A DNA stretch of 64,000 nt from Saprospiraceae bacterium (GCA_021604865.1 BQJU01000026.1:1-64000); one strand, 5' to 3'; counted from the stretch's first letter, positions 1-8,479 are shown. A program made the numbers and translations. The notes: generated by a model not told the origin, from the sequence alone.

Positions 1-182
1 GTCGAAGCCTCCTGGCGAAGAACCTCGGCAAGCCTTACGCTTGCGCTCGAAGCTTTCTCCGGCGGCCGTAGCCTTTGGCGAAGGACTCAGCGTAGACGCA
101 TGGCGGCCGATGGGAAGCGAAAAGCGTCAATTTTTTGATGAGCCTAGTGTCATAGGCACTAGGATTAACTACCAGTTCAACT
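1..182. repeat. GC-rich intergenic element, truncated at the window edge
   Basis: This stretch has no gene. Positions about 34-60 carry a CTTACGCTTGCGCT core followed by GAAGCTTTCTCCGG. The same core occurs in the element at 8502-8578 and, on the opposite strand, in the element at 3700-3779, where the GAAGCTTTCTCCGG part is also shared. It therefore looks like the interior of another copy whose left arm lies outside the window. A 7-bp inverted repeat (143-149 with 157-163) follows. Family membership is inferred from shared cores, not from a full alignment. Confidence 0.45.
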
Positions 183-655
183 ATTGATCGAGAATTATTC
201 TATTACACCATATATGATGAAGGCAATTTATCACCTAGAGTTTTTGCAGGGCCTGTAAGTAGTTGGCTCCCAAAAATGATCAACACTACTGACAATAGTT
301 TTGTCTCTATTTCGAGTCTCGACATTTCGGAAGAAGAAAATTTATCCAATACGGATTTTCAAGTAACAAAGATTGACGATCAGGGGTACCGCTTGATATT
401 ATTGAATCTAAAAATGGCGGCTACTATGCGATAGGTGCTTCCAAGAGCTATGGATTTGGTAACTTTGATATGCTACTCATAAAATTAGATGAGTTGGGTA
501 ATGTATTGTGGCAAAACACCTACGGGACTTCAGCAAGAGAATTTGGCGGTCCTATTGTGGAAATGCATAATGGAGACCTGGTTATTGCGGGAGTTACCGG
601 AGACGAGCCGGTGTTGTTTTTTATGAGATTAGATGAACACGGCACTCCAAAATAA
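156..655 (+). pseudogene. Frameshifted fragment of a beta-propeller / delta-60-repeat-like secreted protein
   Basis: Two open frames join head to tail. One is open from 156 to about 390 with no start codon near its beginning. The second runs from about 383 to the stop at 655 and encodes GGYYAIGASKS, then DMLLIKLDELGNVLWQNTYG. Phrases of the type 'gnvlWqnTYG' are typical of repeat propeller proteins of Bacteroidota that read 'LIKLDENGNVLW'. The frames overlap at a GGGG run (383-386), so a one-base deletion there is the simplest explanation. Only about 165 codons survive, much shorter than complete members, and the 5' end is missing. The following VOC gene starts 8 bases after the stop. It is probably a decayed remnant; a sequencing error at the G run is the alternative. 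Confidence 0.6.
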
Positions 656-662
656 GATAGAT

Positions 663-1004
663 ATGCAAAACAACCACATCAATTACGTCGAGTTTAAAGC
701 AAAAGACCTCGAAGCAATTAAACAATTTTACCACCAATCTTTTGGCTGGGGCTTTACCGATTATGGGCCAACTTATGTGGCATTCTCCGATAGTGGCCTG
801 CAAGGAGGTTTTGAAAAATCGGATAAAAAAATTGTAAACGGAGCACTGGTGATTTTATATCATGAAAATTTGGCTGCCATCAAAGGCAAGATCGTAGAAG
901 CGGGCGGCAAAATTTCAAAAGATATATTTTCTTTTCCCGGCGGCCGGCGGTTTCATTTTAGGGATCCGGCAGGTAATGAACTGGCGGTTTGGTCTGATCG
1001 ATAA
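663..1004 (+). CDS. VOC-family (glyoxalase/bleomycin-resistance fold) protein
   Basis: A 113-residue protein, the usual length of a single VOC module of two beta-alpha-beta-beta-beta units. The start is read as ATG 663 (MQNNHINYVEF), because the upstream in-frame extension to 633 lies inside the end of the preceding pseudogene. The first strand is NHINYVEFKAKD, then an FYHQSFGW helix typical of the family, and the C-terminal half has RRFHFRDPAGNELAVWSD, the conserved 'fxDPdGN.l.lws' strand carrying the potential metal ligand Glu. There is no signal peptide, so it is cytoplasmic. Members include lyases, dioxygenases and drug-binding proteins, and nothing here decides among them. The next gene is an AraC-type regulator on the same strand 73 bases on, and a second VOC protein lies at 3123. 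Confidence 0.85.
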   Translation: MQNNHINYVEFKAKDLEAIKQFYHQSFGWGFTDYGPTYVAFSDSGLQGGFEKSDKKIVNGALVILYHENLAAIKGKIVEAGGKISKDIFSFPGGRRFHFRDPAGNELAVWSDR

Positions 1005-1077
1005 ACGATAACCCCATGTCGAAAAATTGCCCGATTTACGGATAAAAGGCCTATACTATTCTTCAAAAAAGCACTGA

Positions 1078-2136
1078 ATGCAAGACATTCCAATGTATAG
1101 TGTCACCATCGATCTTGTCAAGATCTTAATAGTGATTCTGGTTATTCTGGGGGGAAGCTTTTTGGCCTATTTTTATAAAATTGGTTATAAAAATAAGCCT
1201 GTTTTTATGCTGCTTATTGTAGCAATTTTGGCGCTGATCAATGTGTATGCTTTAAAATTTTATAGTTTTCCAGTTCCTGATTTTGTGACCAGCCTTGGTT
1301 TCTTATTTGGGCCGCTTTTCTATTTTTCAACCCGTTTTTTTGTAGATAAACAGTTGGCTGCAAAAAGGAACCTAATAAAACATACGCTTCTCAGTATGCT
1401 TTTATTTGGCCTGGCGCTTTTTGAACCCATTCACACCTTTTTAACCGGACTTACTTACCTACATTTTGGTGTTTATCTGATGGCCGGTGCGCTTTATTTG
1501 TTTGCCCATAAAAAGCAGATTGGTTCTATTGAAAAACGCCATCATGGGTATCACCTGCTGGGAGCAATCCTGATATCTTTTCTGTCTATCATAACGGAAG
1601 GGCTGCTGACCAGGCCTGTTTATGCATTTCGGATTTCTATAGTGGTCATTAGTTTTGGCGCGGGTTACCTGCTGATCCGATACATCCTCCTGAAAGTGCG
1701 GAAGCTTTGGAAACACTATAAAATAGCTGGCCAGGGAAACGATCAATCGCCCACAGAGAAGTACAAAGACTCCATCCTGTCCAGGCAAGAGAGTCAACGG
1801 CTGGCCAAAGCATTGGAAAGTCTGATGAAAAGAGACAAACTATATTTGCATGAAAACATCAGTTTAAACACCCTGGCCGAAAAACTGGCCATTCACCCCA
1901 AACATCTCTCCCAGGTAATCAATGAAAACTTCCAGCAAAACTTCTTTGATTTTATCAATTCCTATCGCATCGAAGCGGCCAAAGATATGCTGCGAGATGG
2001 GCAATTTAGACAGCATAAAATTTATGAAATCATGTATGCGGTAGGCTTCAACTCCCGCTCCTCCTTCAATGCTGCTTTCAAAAAATCTGCTGGACTTACT
2101 GCCAGCCAGTACCGGGAAAACTTTTTATCAACTTGA
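1078..2136 (+). CDS. Membrane-anchored AraC-family transcriptional regulator
   Basis: 352 residues. About residues 9-215 contain seven hydrophobic segments, including ILIVILVILGGSFLAYFY and LLIVAILALINVYAL. The C-terminal ~100 residues are an AraC-type double helix-turn-helix: the first HTH is around SLNTLAEKLAIHPKHLSQVI (about 262-281), and the second contains IYEIMYAVGFNSRSSFNAAFKK, ending at SQYREN. This 7TM-plus-AraC layout is common in Bacteroidota and is thought to sense a ligand in or through the membrane. ATG 1078 is chosen; ATG 1093 is an alternative start five codons in. The gene stands alone between a VOC gene and a LolA-like gene on the same strand. Its targets cannot be read from the sequence. 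Confidence 0.88.
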   Translation: MQDIPMYSVTIDLVKILIVILVILGGSFLAYFYKIGYKNKPVFMLLIVAILALINVYALKFYSFPVPDFVTSLGFLFGPLFYFSTRFFVDKQLAAKRNLIKHTLLSMLLFGLALFEPIHTFLTGLTYLHFGVYLMAGALYLFAHKKQIGSIEKRHHGYHLLGAILISFLSIITEGLLTRPVYAFRISIVVISFGAGYLLIRYILLKVRKLWKHYKIAGQGNDQSPTEKYKDSILSRQESQRLAKALESLMKRDKLYLHENISLNTLAEKLAIHPKHLSQVINENFQQNFFDFINSYRIEAAKDMLRDGQFRQHKIYEIMYAVGFNSRSSFNAAFKKSAGLTASQYRENFLST

Positions 2137-2215
2137 ATTCTGATATTTTTTGTTCGACTTCATCTATTCAAACATTACCTTCCAATATAGCCCCTAATAT
2201 TGTACCAAAAAAACA

Positions 2216-2974
2216 ATGATGATGAAAACGTTAAGCTATTTATTACTCTTTCTTCTCTACAGCTCCTATTTTTTGCAAGCCCAAAGTGCTGAAGCAATCC
2301 TCCAGCAATACACCGAAACTACCGGCGGACAAGCGCAATGGGACCAGGTGGTTTCCATGAAAGTCACCGGAATAGCAAAATTGCTTGGACAGGGCGGCAT
2401 GGAACTGCCTTATACCCGGATCATGCAAAAAGACGGTAAACAATTCACAGCCTTAAAAGTCAACGGCATGAATTATGTCGATACGGGTTTTGATGGGAAC
2501 ATTGTCTGGGGGACAAATACCCAAATGCAACTAGCCGAAAAAGATCAGGATGCCTTGGAAAATGCCAAGCTAGCGGTTTATGACTTTCCATATCCCGGCC
2601 ACAATTGGCAGCAAAATGGCTATCAGGCCAAGTACCTGGGTGAAGTCATGGTAGGTGATTTTAAAACCCATAAGATTGAACTGACCAAACGCCCACAGTG
2701 GGTCAATGGAGAGGAAATGGAAAACATCGTGTTCCTTTACATCGATGTTGAAAAAAATGTGCCCATCCTGAGAGAATCAGAAGTGTTGTCGGGCCCCAAT
2801 AAGGGTGAAATAATGAAGTCCTATCTATCCGACTATAGAAATGTAGCTGGTTATTGGTACCCTTTTGTGGTGACTATGAAATACGGCGATCAAACCTTCC
2901 AAATCCTGGAAACGGAAACGGTAGAATGGAATGCGGAAATTGATGCTTCAGTGTTTTCTATGCCGGAGAAGTAA
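2216..2974 (+). CDS. Exported LolA/LolB-like outer membrane lipoprotein-sorting fold protein
   Basis: 252 residues with a signal peptide ending near residue 23 (LLLFLLYSSYFLQAQ, cleavage before SAEAIL). The mature part opens with SAEAILQQYTETTGGQAQWD, the helix found at the start of the 'outer membrane lipoprotein-sorting protein' group of Bacteroidota, and continues as alternating strands (LPYTRIMQKDGKQF, THKIELTKRP, VPILRESEV, SDYRNVAGYWYPF). The 'sdYr.v.Gy.yPf' phrase is a hallmark of this family. It is presumably periplasmic and binds a hydrophobic ligand, but true LolA function is not implied because no lol genes are near. Three adjacent in-frame ATG codons occur at 2216, 2219 and 2222. 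Confidence 0.75.
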   Translation: MMMKTLSYLLLFLLYSSYFLQAQSAEAILQQYTETTGGQAQWDQVVSMKVTGIAKLLGQGGMELPYTRIMQKDGKQFTALKVNGMNYVDTGFDGNIVWGTNTQMQLAEKDQDALENAKLAVYDFPYPGHNWQQNGYQAKYLGEVMVGDFKTHKIELTKRPQWVNGEEMENIVFLYIDVEKNVPILRESEVLSGPNKGEIMKSYLSDYRNVAGYWYPFVVTMKYGDQTFQILETETVEWNAEIDASVFSMPEK

Positions 2975-3072
2975 TCAATTCGCAGTTTTTTTATAACTTC
3001 AATATTTGTGCAATTGATCGTTGTGATTTGAAGCTATTTAAAATTAATCAACCATTGATTTTAAAAAAATAC

Positions 3073-3111
3073 TCCGCGAAACCTCCGTGTCCTTCGTGGC
3101 TCCGCGGTGAA
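3073..3111. repeat. CTCCGTG-type low-complexity intergenic phrase
   Basis: The gap 2975-3122 holds a phrase built from repeated C-T-C-C-G and G-T-G units (CTCCGCG, CCTCCGTGTCCTTCGTGG, CTCCGCGGTG) followed by an A-rich run directly before the next ATG at 3123. Phrases of this kind (cc-tccgtg-tccttcgtgg-ctccg) recur in intergenic DNA of many bacteria and are not coding. A weaker echo (AACCTCTGTGCTGC) lies near 9987. No function can be assigned. Confidence 0.4.
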
Positions 3112-3122
3112 AAAAAACAAAA

Positions 3123-3668
3123 ATGAAAAACTTCATAAACCTCCTACTGCTCATCATTTTCACTGCAAGTTGCAATACCCCAACCAATGAAATCGACAAT
3201 AAAAATAACCTAACTGATCATCCTAATCAAAAAGAGATCATTATGAGTGACACAACACCAAAAGTGACCGGCATAGGCGGCATTTTCTTCCGCACAAAAA
3301 ATCCACAAGAAACCAGGGAATGGTATGGCAAAAACCTGGGATTGGCCATAGATGATTACGGCTCGCCATTTGAAGTCAGAAATGCCAATCGGCCTGATGA
3401 AATCAATTACCTTAGATGGAGCCCATTTGAGGAAGGAACGGATTATTTCGAGCCCTCCGAGAAAGATTTTATGATTAATTATAGAGTACAGAACATTGAA
3501 GGCCTGGTAAAAAAACTCAAAGAAAGTGGTGTGACAATTATAGACAACATTGAGGAGTATGAATATGGCAAATTTGTTCACCTCATGGACCTCGATGGCA
3601 ACAAAATTGAACTATGGGAGCCGAATGATGACTTTTTTACTCAAAAGGGGGGCGCAACGACTAAATAA
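3123..3668 (+). CDS. VOC-family lipoprotein
   Basis: 181 residues. The N-terminus has a lipoprotein signal (LLLLIIFTASC, Cys17) followed by an Asn/Lys-rich linker, then one VOC module from about residue 47: GIGGIFFRTKNPQETREWYG, then NYLRWSPFEEG, and FVHLMDLDGNKIELWEP near the C-terminus with the conserved Asp-Gly-Asn and metal-ligand-type Glu. A second in-frame ATG at 3243 (MSDTTPKV) begins exactly at the domain and would give a 141-residue soluble cytoplasmic protein. Both starts are plausible, and the lipoprotein form is preferred because the lipobox is good. Sequence similarity to the VOC protein at 663 is only at fold level. Reaction unknown. Confidence 0.8.
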   Translation: MKNFINLLLLIIFTASCNTPTNEIDNKNNLTDHPNQKEIIMSDTTPKVTGIGGIFFRTKNPQETREWYGKNLGLAIDDYGSPFEVRNANRPDEINYLRWSPFEEGTDYFEPSEKDFMINYRVQNIEGLVKKLKESGVTIIDNIEEYEYGKFVHLMDLDGNKIELWEPNDDFFTQKGGATTK

Positions 3669-3699
3669 CGGAGGAATCGGGGGAGAAGCTATCTGTGCT

Positions 3700-3779
3700 A
3701 GTGCTTGTTTGGAAGTCGGAATTGCAGACGCCCGGAGAAAGCTTCAGCGCAAGCGTAAGTTTGACCCCAAACATGCACT
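3700..3779. repeat. Palindromic intergenic element, copy A
   Basis: Imperfect terminal inverted repeats AGTGCTTGTTTGG (3700-3712) and CCAAACATGCACT (3767-3779) match at 12 of 13 positions. The interior carries, on the minus strand, the CTTACGCTTGCGCTGAAGCT core also seen at positions about 34-55. It sits between the VOC lipoprotein stop and the next gene on the same strand. It is a member of the dispersed family also present at 8502 and 53323. Confidence 0.65.
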
Positions 3780-3838
3780 TAACTGCTGAGAAATAACATA
3801 CATTGGGATTTTTAAAATTTCAATAGTAATATTCCCTG

Positions 3839-5371
3839 ATGTTTGATACAAATAGACAAAAGATTTTATTCCTGTTCTTTTGCTTACTTAACGGAATAAT
3901 TAGTCCGGCACAAATAATGGATTCCGGTGATATTTTTGACGAAATTACGGCTGTCTTATCGACAATGCCAGGAGATTCCGGTAATGAGTATACCGATCCA
4001 AGCCCCGCCCAATTAATGACTTGGGAAGCGGTTTTGAACCATTTGCTGGATGGAGACTATGCGGATGCGGCAGCCGATGCAGCCCTCATCGACTATGATC
4101 TCATTGAGTATTCAGATATCCCTTCCGGAAAAACGTATTATTTGCTTCTCAACAACAACACAAATTATTGGGGTACTTACGTTTATAATCCGGACTATTG
4201 CCGGACCTTGGTCCTACAATCGCCCCATCCACTAAAAGATTTTAATACTGGAAAACAAGGTATTCATGCCTTTAGGGAAGCAGATGCCCTATTTTTTAGC
4301 ATGGCAGGAACACATCGGTGCAACCACGAAGACGATATGCTCTCTTGTTCGGGAACGACCAAGGTTTGCGACGGTGAAGATTTTGAAAAATATAAAATAT
4401 CAGACCTGGCCCATCGTACCGGCACGCTTTTTCAGCAGGCTACCCAAATACTGTCTGCCCGATATAGCAATACCTACTTTGTTTCATTGCATGGGTTTAC
4501 TAAAAATATGGACGACCCTTATGTCATTTTAAGCAATGGTACCCGGGTGACCCCTAATCCTGATTTTATAACGCTGCTCGCTGACAATTTAGCTGTTGAA
4601 GATAACCTGCTTACCTTTGAAATACCCCACCAAAACCTAAATTGGGACAGGCTAAATGGATTCACCAATACCCAGGGAAGGCTCATTAATGCCAGTGAAA
4701 ATGTGTGTACGACCAATGCCGTAACCACCGCCGGTCGGTTTATTCACATGGAACAGGAAAAGACCAGGCTAAGGGACGATGAAAGCGGATGGGACAAAGT
4801 GGCCAGTGCTTTGATCAACACTTTTTCTTGTGCCCTGTTACCCATTGAATTGATTGCTTTTGAGGCGAAATTTGTCGATGAAGGCATGGTTCGTTGCACC
4901 TGGACAACCGCCTCAGAGGTGGAAAATGATTATTTTGAAGTTCAGCGTTCTCAACATGTTATAGATTGGGAAAAAGTGGCCATCATAAAAGGAGCTGGCA
5001 ATACTTCAAATACCTTAAATTATACCCTGATAGATAGCCTGCCTTATTTAAATACCTCCTATTATCGATTGAAACAAGTCGATTATAATGGGAATTATAC
5101 CTATTCCCCGATTAAAGCCGTTCAAATGGCTTCCGCCAGCAAAAAAGTATCGATTTATCCCAATCCCCTCTTAAATCAGTTGACCATTGAAGGAAACAAA
5201 CAGGACTTACAAGGTATTAGGATTTTTAATATTCTGGGTCAGGAATTGACAGCATCCTTACAGCTGGAAACTACAAACCCCCAAAGCCTTACCTTTAATG
5301 TATCAAACCTCAATTCGGGTGTTTATCTGTTGAAAACAGCTACTTTTGTAGGCGTTGTACTTAAAAAGTGA
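3839..5371 (+). CDS. Secreted protein of unknown function with type IX secretion C-terminal sorting domain
   Basis: 510 residues. A signal peptide (LFLFFCLLNGIISPAQ) ends near residue 25. The C-terminal ~80 residues are a type A T9SS sorting domain: KKVSIYPNPLLNQLTIEG, then IRIFNILGQEL and LNSGVYLLK, so the protein is exported across the outer membrane and probably surface-attached. Residues about 335-425 look like the fibronectin-like module that often precedes such domains (IELIAFEAKF, VRCTWTTASEVENDYFEVQR). The ~300-residue N-terminal region is not one I recognise. It has AGTHRCNHEDD, SDLAHRTGTLFQQA, VSLHGF and RFIHMEQEKTRLRDD, a spread of His, Glu and Arg that could suit a metal-dependent hydrolase, but that is speculation. 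Confidence 0.8.
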   Translation: MFDTNRQKILFLFFCLLNGIISPAQIMDSGDIFDEITAVLSTMPGDSGNEYTDPSPAQLMTWEAVLNHLLDGDYADAAADAALIDYDLIEYSDIPSGKTYYLLLNNNTNYWGTYVYNPDYCRTLVLQSPHPLKDFNTGKQGIHAFREADALFFSMAGTHRCNHEDDMLSCSGTTKVCDGEDFEKYKISDLAHRTGTLFQQATQILSARYSNTYFVSLHGFTKNMDDPYVILSNGTRVTPNPDFITLLADNLAVEDNLLTFEIPHQNLNWDRLNGFTNTQGRLINASENVCTTNAVTTAGRFIHMEQEKTRLRDDESGWDKVASALINTFSCALLPIELIAFEAKFVDEGMVRCTWTTASEVENDYFEVQRSQHVIDWEKVAIIKGAGNTSNTLNYTLIDSLPYLNTSYYRLKQVDYNGNYTYSPIKAVQMASASKKVSIYPNPLLNQLTIEGNKQDLQGIRIFNILGQELTASLQLETTNPQSLTFNVSNLNSGVYLLKTATFVGVVLKK

Positions 5372-5422
5372 GGACTACAGGACAATAGTACAAGGAAAAA
5401 CCAAACGACAAAATAATATCTA

Positions 5423-7096
5423 ATGAAAAGCAAATATGTTGTACTGATTTTGTTGGGAATATCATTGGGGCTATTTTCCTGTAGAGATATAGGCTATTCA
5501 TCTCCTAATATTGTATCTCCAAAATATTCTACAGTTTCAGAGGTGATTACTATAGGAATAAAGCCTACCGAAGCATTAAAATCTAGAAAAGCATTTTTAG
5601 CGTTAGATGGAAAAAAAGTGTCGGATTGTCAAGTAATACCATTTGAATTTGGAGAAATTGAAATAGTAGCTTTTAGGCCCATTGATTATACCTTAAGACC
5701 TAACACGTCATATACACTAAAAATAGAAACAACACTTTTTGATTATTTTTGGCACCAAAATTCAAAATATGAATTTTCTGTATTGGAAAACCAAAACTTT
5801 GTTGATGATCAGGAAATGGAAAATCTTTACGAAAAGTTATGTGCAGGTGATCTAGGTATTCAGAATTTAAAGGAGGCAAATGAATCCAGATTGATAGGTA
5901 GGTTTTTAACCGCTTTAATTAGAAAAAAAGCGGAGGATATTGATTGGGTTAATAATAAGTATTTTGGAACAGAGGCTTGTAAAGAAGCAGGTAATTATGA
6001 TAAGATTGGGCATTTTAAGCTACCTCCTGAAAGCATTAGATTTATATCCTATAATTTAAAGGAAGAAAATGACGCAGGAAATACTTTTATGCCAGATTAT
6101 GATATTAATGCCTTTAAAAATAAGCTACCATGGGGCTTTGAAATAACCGAAGGGGTGCATAAAGATTTGACTTATTGGGGGCATCTAGATGTAGACTTTT
6201 TTTCTTCCCTATCATCAACCAGCTATGAAATAGTTTCCAAATCGGGTAAGACAGGCGCAAAAGAACGCGTTGAAAGATTAGGATATGATTTAACACTAAC
6301 AGATAGAACTCTTCGAAGTAACTGGGAAAAAATCAATTTGTATTGTAGAGAATATCCAACTAGCCTTGGAATGCAAATAGAAGGCGAAAAAAGACCAGTA
6401 TTGGCAAGAAGTCTTACCTATACAAATAAAAATTTGATCCCTAACATTTTATCTTGGATGGCATCTTTTGAGACACTTCAATTTGAAGGAGAATACCATC
6501 GAACAGTGAAAGGAGAAGAGGTTAGCGAGAAATTCACAGCATTTTTAGATTTTAAAGAAAAAGACGATTTTTTAAATACAAAATTTCAGATTGGGTCCTT
6601 GGATTGGAAAGAAATATTCGATGCAACAAATTATTTTTCTCTGCTAGAAAAGAAAAAATTAGTATTGTATGAGGTGATGCCAAATAGTCAAATTGTAGCA
6701 GGATCGAATATCATGCTGACTCCCCTTTTTATAAAAAATCTTGTGGAATTAGCTGTAAAAGATGATAAAATCGATTACTCAATTGGAAGTGCAAGTATTG
6801 AGGGCGAAATCTATACAGAAATAGTAATTCCTGTTAATGATTTTTTTGCTGATGTTAATTGTACCAATGTGCAATTTACGGATGGCAAAGGTAAATACAA
6901 GATTTATTTTGAGGAAGAAAATTGGGCTCCGGTAATGCTAGAAATGTGGTCAAGAGAATTTCAATTTGTGATGAACTTTAATGATTTTCAATCCAATATT
7001 GAAAAACCAGAGATTAGTTGGAAAATTGATCAGTTTAATCCATCCTATAAAAGGATGACTTTAAAAGAATATGCTAACGAAATAGAAAACAATTAA
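5423..7096 (+). CDS. Large lipoprotein of unknown function
   Basis: 557 residues with a clear lipoprotein signal (VVLILLGISLGLFSC, Cys20). Residues about 30-115 have the look of an Ig-like beta domain (SEVITIGIKPTEAL, LRPNTSYTLKIETTLF). The remainder is mixed, with many Lys, Asn and Phe and no motif I recognise. The gene is visibly richer in A+T than the genes from 8.6 kb onward, as are the two genes after it. It is followed 61 bases on by a retropepsin-like lipoprotein on the same strand, so the two may be co-transcribed. No function is offered. Confidence 0.7.
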   Translation: MKSKYVVLILLGISLGLFSCRDIGYSSPNIVSPKYSTVSEVITIGIKPTEALKSRKAFLALDGKKVSDCQVIPFEFGEIEIVAFRPIDYTLRPNTSYTLKIETTLFDYFWHQNSKYEFSVLENQNFVDDQEMENLYEKLCAGDLGIQNLKEANESRLIGRFLTALIRKKAEDIDWVNNKYFGTEACKEAGNYDKIGHFKLPPESIRFISYNLKEENDAGNTFMPDYDINAFKNKLPWGFEITEGVHKDLTYWGHLDVDFFSSLSSTSYEIVSKSGKTGAKERVERLGYDLTLTDRTLRSNWEKINLYCREYPTSLGMQIEGEKRPVLARSLTYTNKNLIPNILSWMASFETLQFEGEYHRTVKGEEVSEKFTAFLDFKEKDDFLNTKFQIGSLDWKEIFDATNYFSLLEKKKLVLYEVMPNSQIVAGSNIMLTPLFIKNLVELAVKDDKIDYSIGSASIEGEIYTEIVIPVNDFFADVNCTNVQFTDGKGKYKIYFEEENWAPVMLEMWSREFQFVMNFNDFQSNIEKPEISWKIDQFNPSYKRMTLKEYANEIENN

Positions 7097-7157
7097 AAGC
7101 TTCTGCTAACACGGCAAGAATTCTTTTGAGTGGTGAACAATAAAAGTCAAAAATAAT

Positions 7158-8027
7158 ATGTCTGAAAAATCATTGTTAATTTTTTTTATATTGATTGTTT
7201 GTATCAGCTGTTCGACCAGTAGTAAATTTACAAAAGGAAGGGTGAAGCCGACAAAGTTTCATGTAAAGACTACCTTTTTTACGGCAAAGTCGTTAGTGGT
7301 AATTCCATGTGAGCTCGATGGCGAAAGCAAGAATTTTATATTTGATACAGGTGCTCAGGTTACAGGTGTCCAGAGAGATTCTATTTTTGGTAAGATCATT
7401 ACGGTTCGGGGAGGCACAAATAGAACGGTTGAAAATGGAAGCGAGACTATAAAATCATTCAAGATTAGTGGGGTTGATTTCATCAATACTTTTGCTACTA
7501 ATGAAAATATGATTGATTTAAAAGAAAAGATTCCGAATTTCGGAGGTGTTCTCGGAAGAACAGTAATAGATAAGGCAAATTGGCTGATAGATTACCCCAA
7601 TAAAATAATTGAATTATCAGATAAAGAACTAGCTGATGATAGCTTTATTGATATACCATTAATTCAATCATCAAAAACGCCTTATACATTTATTGAAATT
7701 GGAAACAAAAAACACAAAGCAATTATAGATTTAGGGTCCACCTCTGTTTTTAATGTGCCAGAAGACACAGAGCTTGCGAAAGAGTTGTTAAACAAATACG
7801 AATTTGTAGAAAACACTAGAGAACGGTATACCGTAGGCGGAACGCAAACGATTACTGAGCTAATTGGTACCGTACCTTTAATGAATATTGGCACTTCAGT
7901 ATTTAAAAATATACGGGTAAATATTAATCAATCTAGCCAGATTAGACTTGGCATGGCATTTTTTGAAAACTATGTAATTTATATTGACAATTCAAACCAT
8001 AGGTTGAGGATAAAAGAAATGCATTAA
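7158..8027 (+). CDS. Retropepsin-like (clan AA) aspartic protease lipoprotein
   Basis: 289 residues. The lipobox is LIVCISC (Cys18). The mature protein has two lobes, each with a pepsin-type flap-and-Asp motif: NFIFDTGAQVTGV with Asp63 in a perfect D-T-G, and KAIIDLGSTSVFNV with Asp191 in D-L-G-S. FGGVLGRTVI and IRLGMAFFENYVIYID are the 'G.lG...l' segments that normally follow. Single-chain two-lobed enzymes of this kind are common in Bacteroidota. Replacement of Thr by Leu in the second D-[TS]-G leaves catalysis uncertain. Anchored in the periplasm or on the surface. It shares the AT-rich composition of its upstream neighbour. Confidence 0.8.
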   Translation: MSEKSLLIFFILIVCISCSTSSKFTKGRVKPTKFHVKTTFFTAKSLVVIPCELDGESKNFIFDTGAQVTGVQRDSIFGKIITVRGGTNRTVENGSETIKSFKISGVDFINTFATNENMIDLKEKIPNFGGVLGRTVIDKANWLIDYPNKIIELSDKELADDSFIDIPLIQSSKTPYTFIEIGNKKHKAIIDLGSTSVFNVPEDTELAKELLNKYEFVENTRERYTVGGTQTITELIGTVPLMNIGTSVFKNIRVNINQSSQIRLGMAFFENYVIYIDNSNHRLRIKEMH

Positions 8028-8048
8028 ATGCCATTAAACTCAAACTAA

Positions 8049-8459
8049 ATGAAAAAAACAATTGGCGTAACAGATTTAAGGGAATTGATCACTAATATGG
8101 AACCTATTCTTAATGATGGAGAGTATGTTTTTGCAACGGTTTCAAATATAACATCGATTCCAAGAGAAGTTACTATTTGCGAAATAAAAGAACGAGAGGG
8201 AGTTACGGTAGTTGTTTCAAAAAAAGATGCAGAAAAACTTGGATTACCATTTGATTTTATTGCTTCTTGGATTACCTTAAATATCCATTCTTCGTTAGAG
8301 GCGACTGGTTTAACGGCGGCCTTTTCTTCGGAATTAAGCAGAAATGAAATAAGTTGCAATGTAATTGCAGGATATTATCATGATCACATCTTTGTAGATG
8401 TAAAAGACAAGGATAAGGCATTAAGTGTGCTTTGGGATATGACAAAAAAAGGTAACTAA
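8049..8459 (+). CDS. ACT-domain protein of the DUF2241 type
   Basis: 136 residues, cytoplasmic. It begins MKKTIGVTDLRELITNMEPILNDGEYVF, the strand-helix lead-in of the DUF2241/ACT_3 family, and has WITLNIHSSLEATGLTAAFS followed by ISCNVIAGYYHDHIFV and a C-terminal helix DKDKALSVLWDM. These are the two repeated ACT-type halves, with the H-S-S-L-E-A-x-G-[LF] signature of the family. Members bind small ligands, probably amino acids, but no reaction is known. It starts 21 bases after the protease gene on the same strand, and an unrelated minus-strand gene ends beyond the palindromic element downstream. Confidence 0.85.
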   Translation: MKKTIGVTDLRELITNMEPILNDGEYVFATVSNITSIPREVTICEIKEREGVTVVVSKKDAEKLGLPFDFIASWITLNIHSSLEATGLTAAFSSELSRNEISCNVIAGYYHDHIFVDVKDKDKALSVLWDMTKKGN

Positions 8460-8461
8460 TA

Positions 8462-8479
8462 TTTCCCCTCGGGGGGAAA
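8462..8479 (+). terminator. Short GC-rich hairpin after the ACT gene
   Basis: A 7-bp stem TTTCCCC/GGGGAAA with a four-base loop begins three bases after the ACT-domain stop. It lacks a T tract on the plus strand (it is followed by ACAAGG), so it is only a possible transcription terminator, perhaps acting with the longer palindromic element just downstream. Confidence 0.35.

Noticed and set aside
3550-3789. 79-codon plus-strand ORF across the VOC lipoprotein end
   Set aside because: It overlaps a real gene out of frame and continues into palindromic element A.
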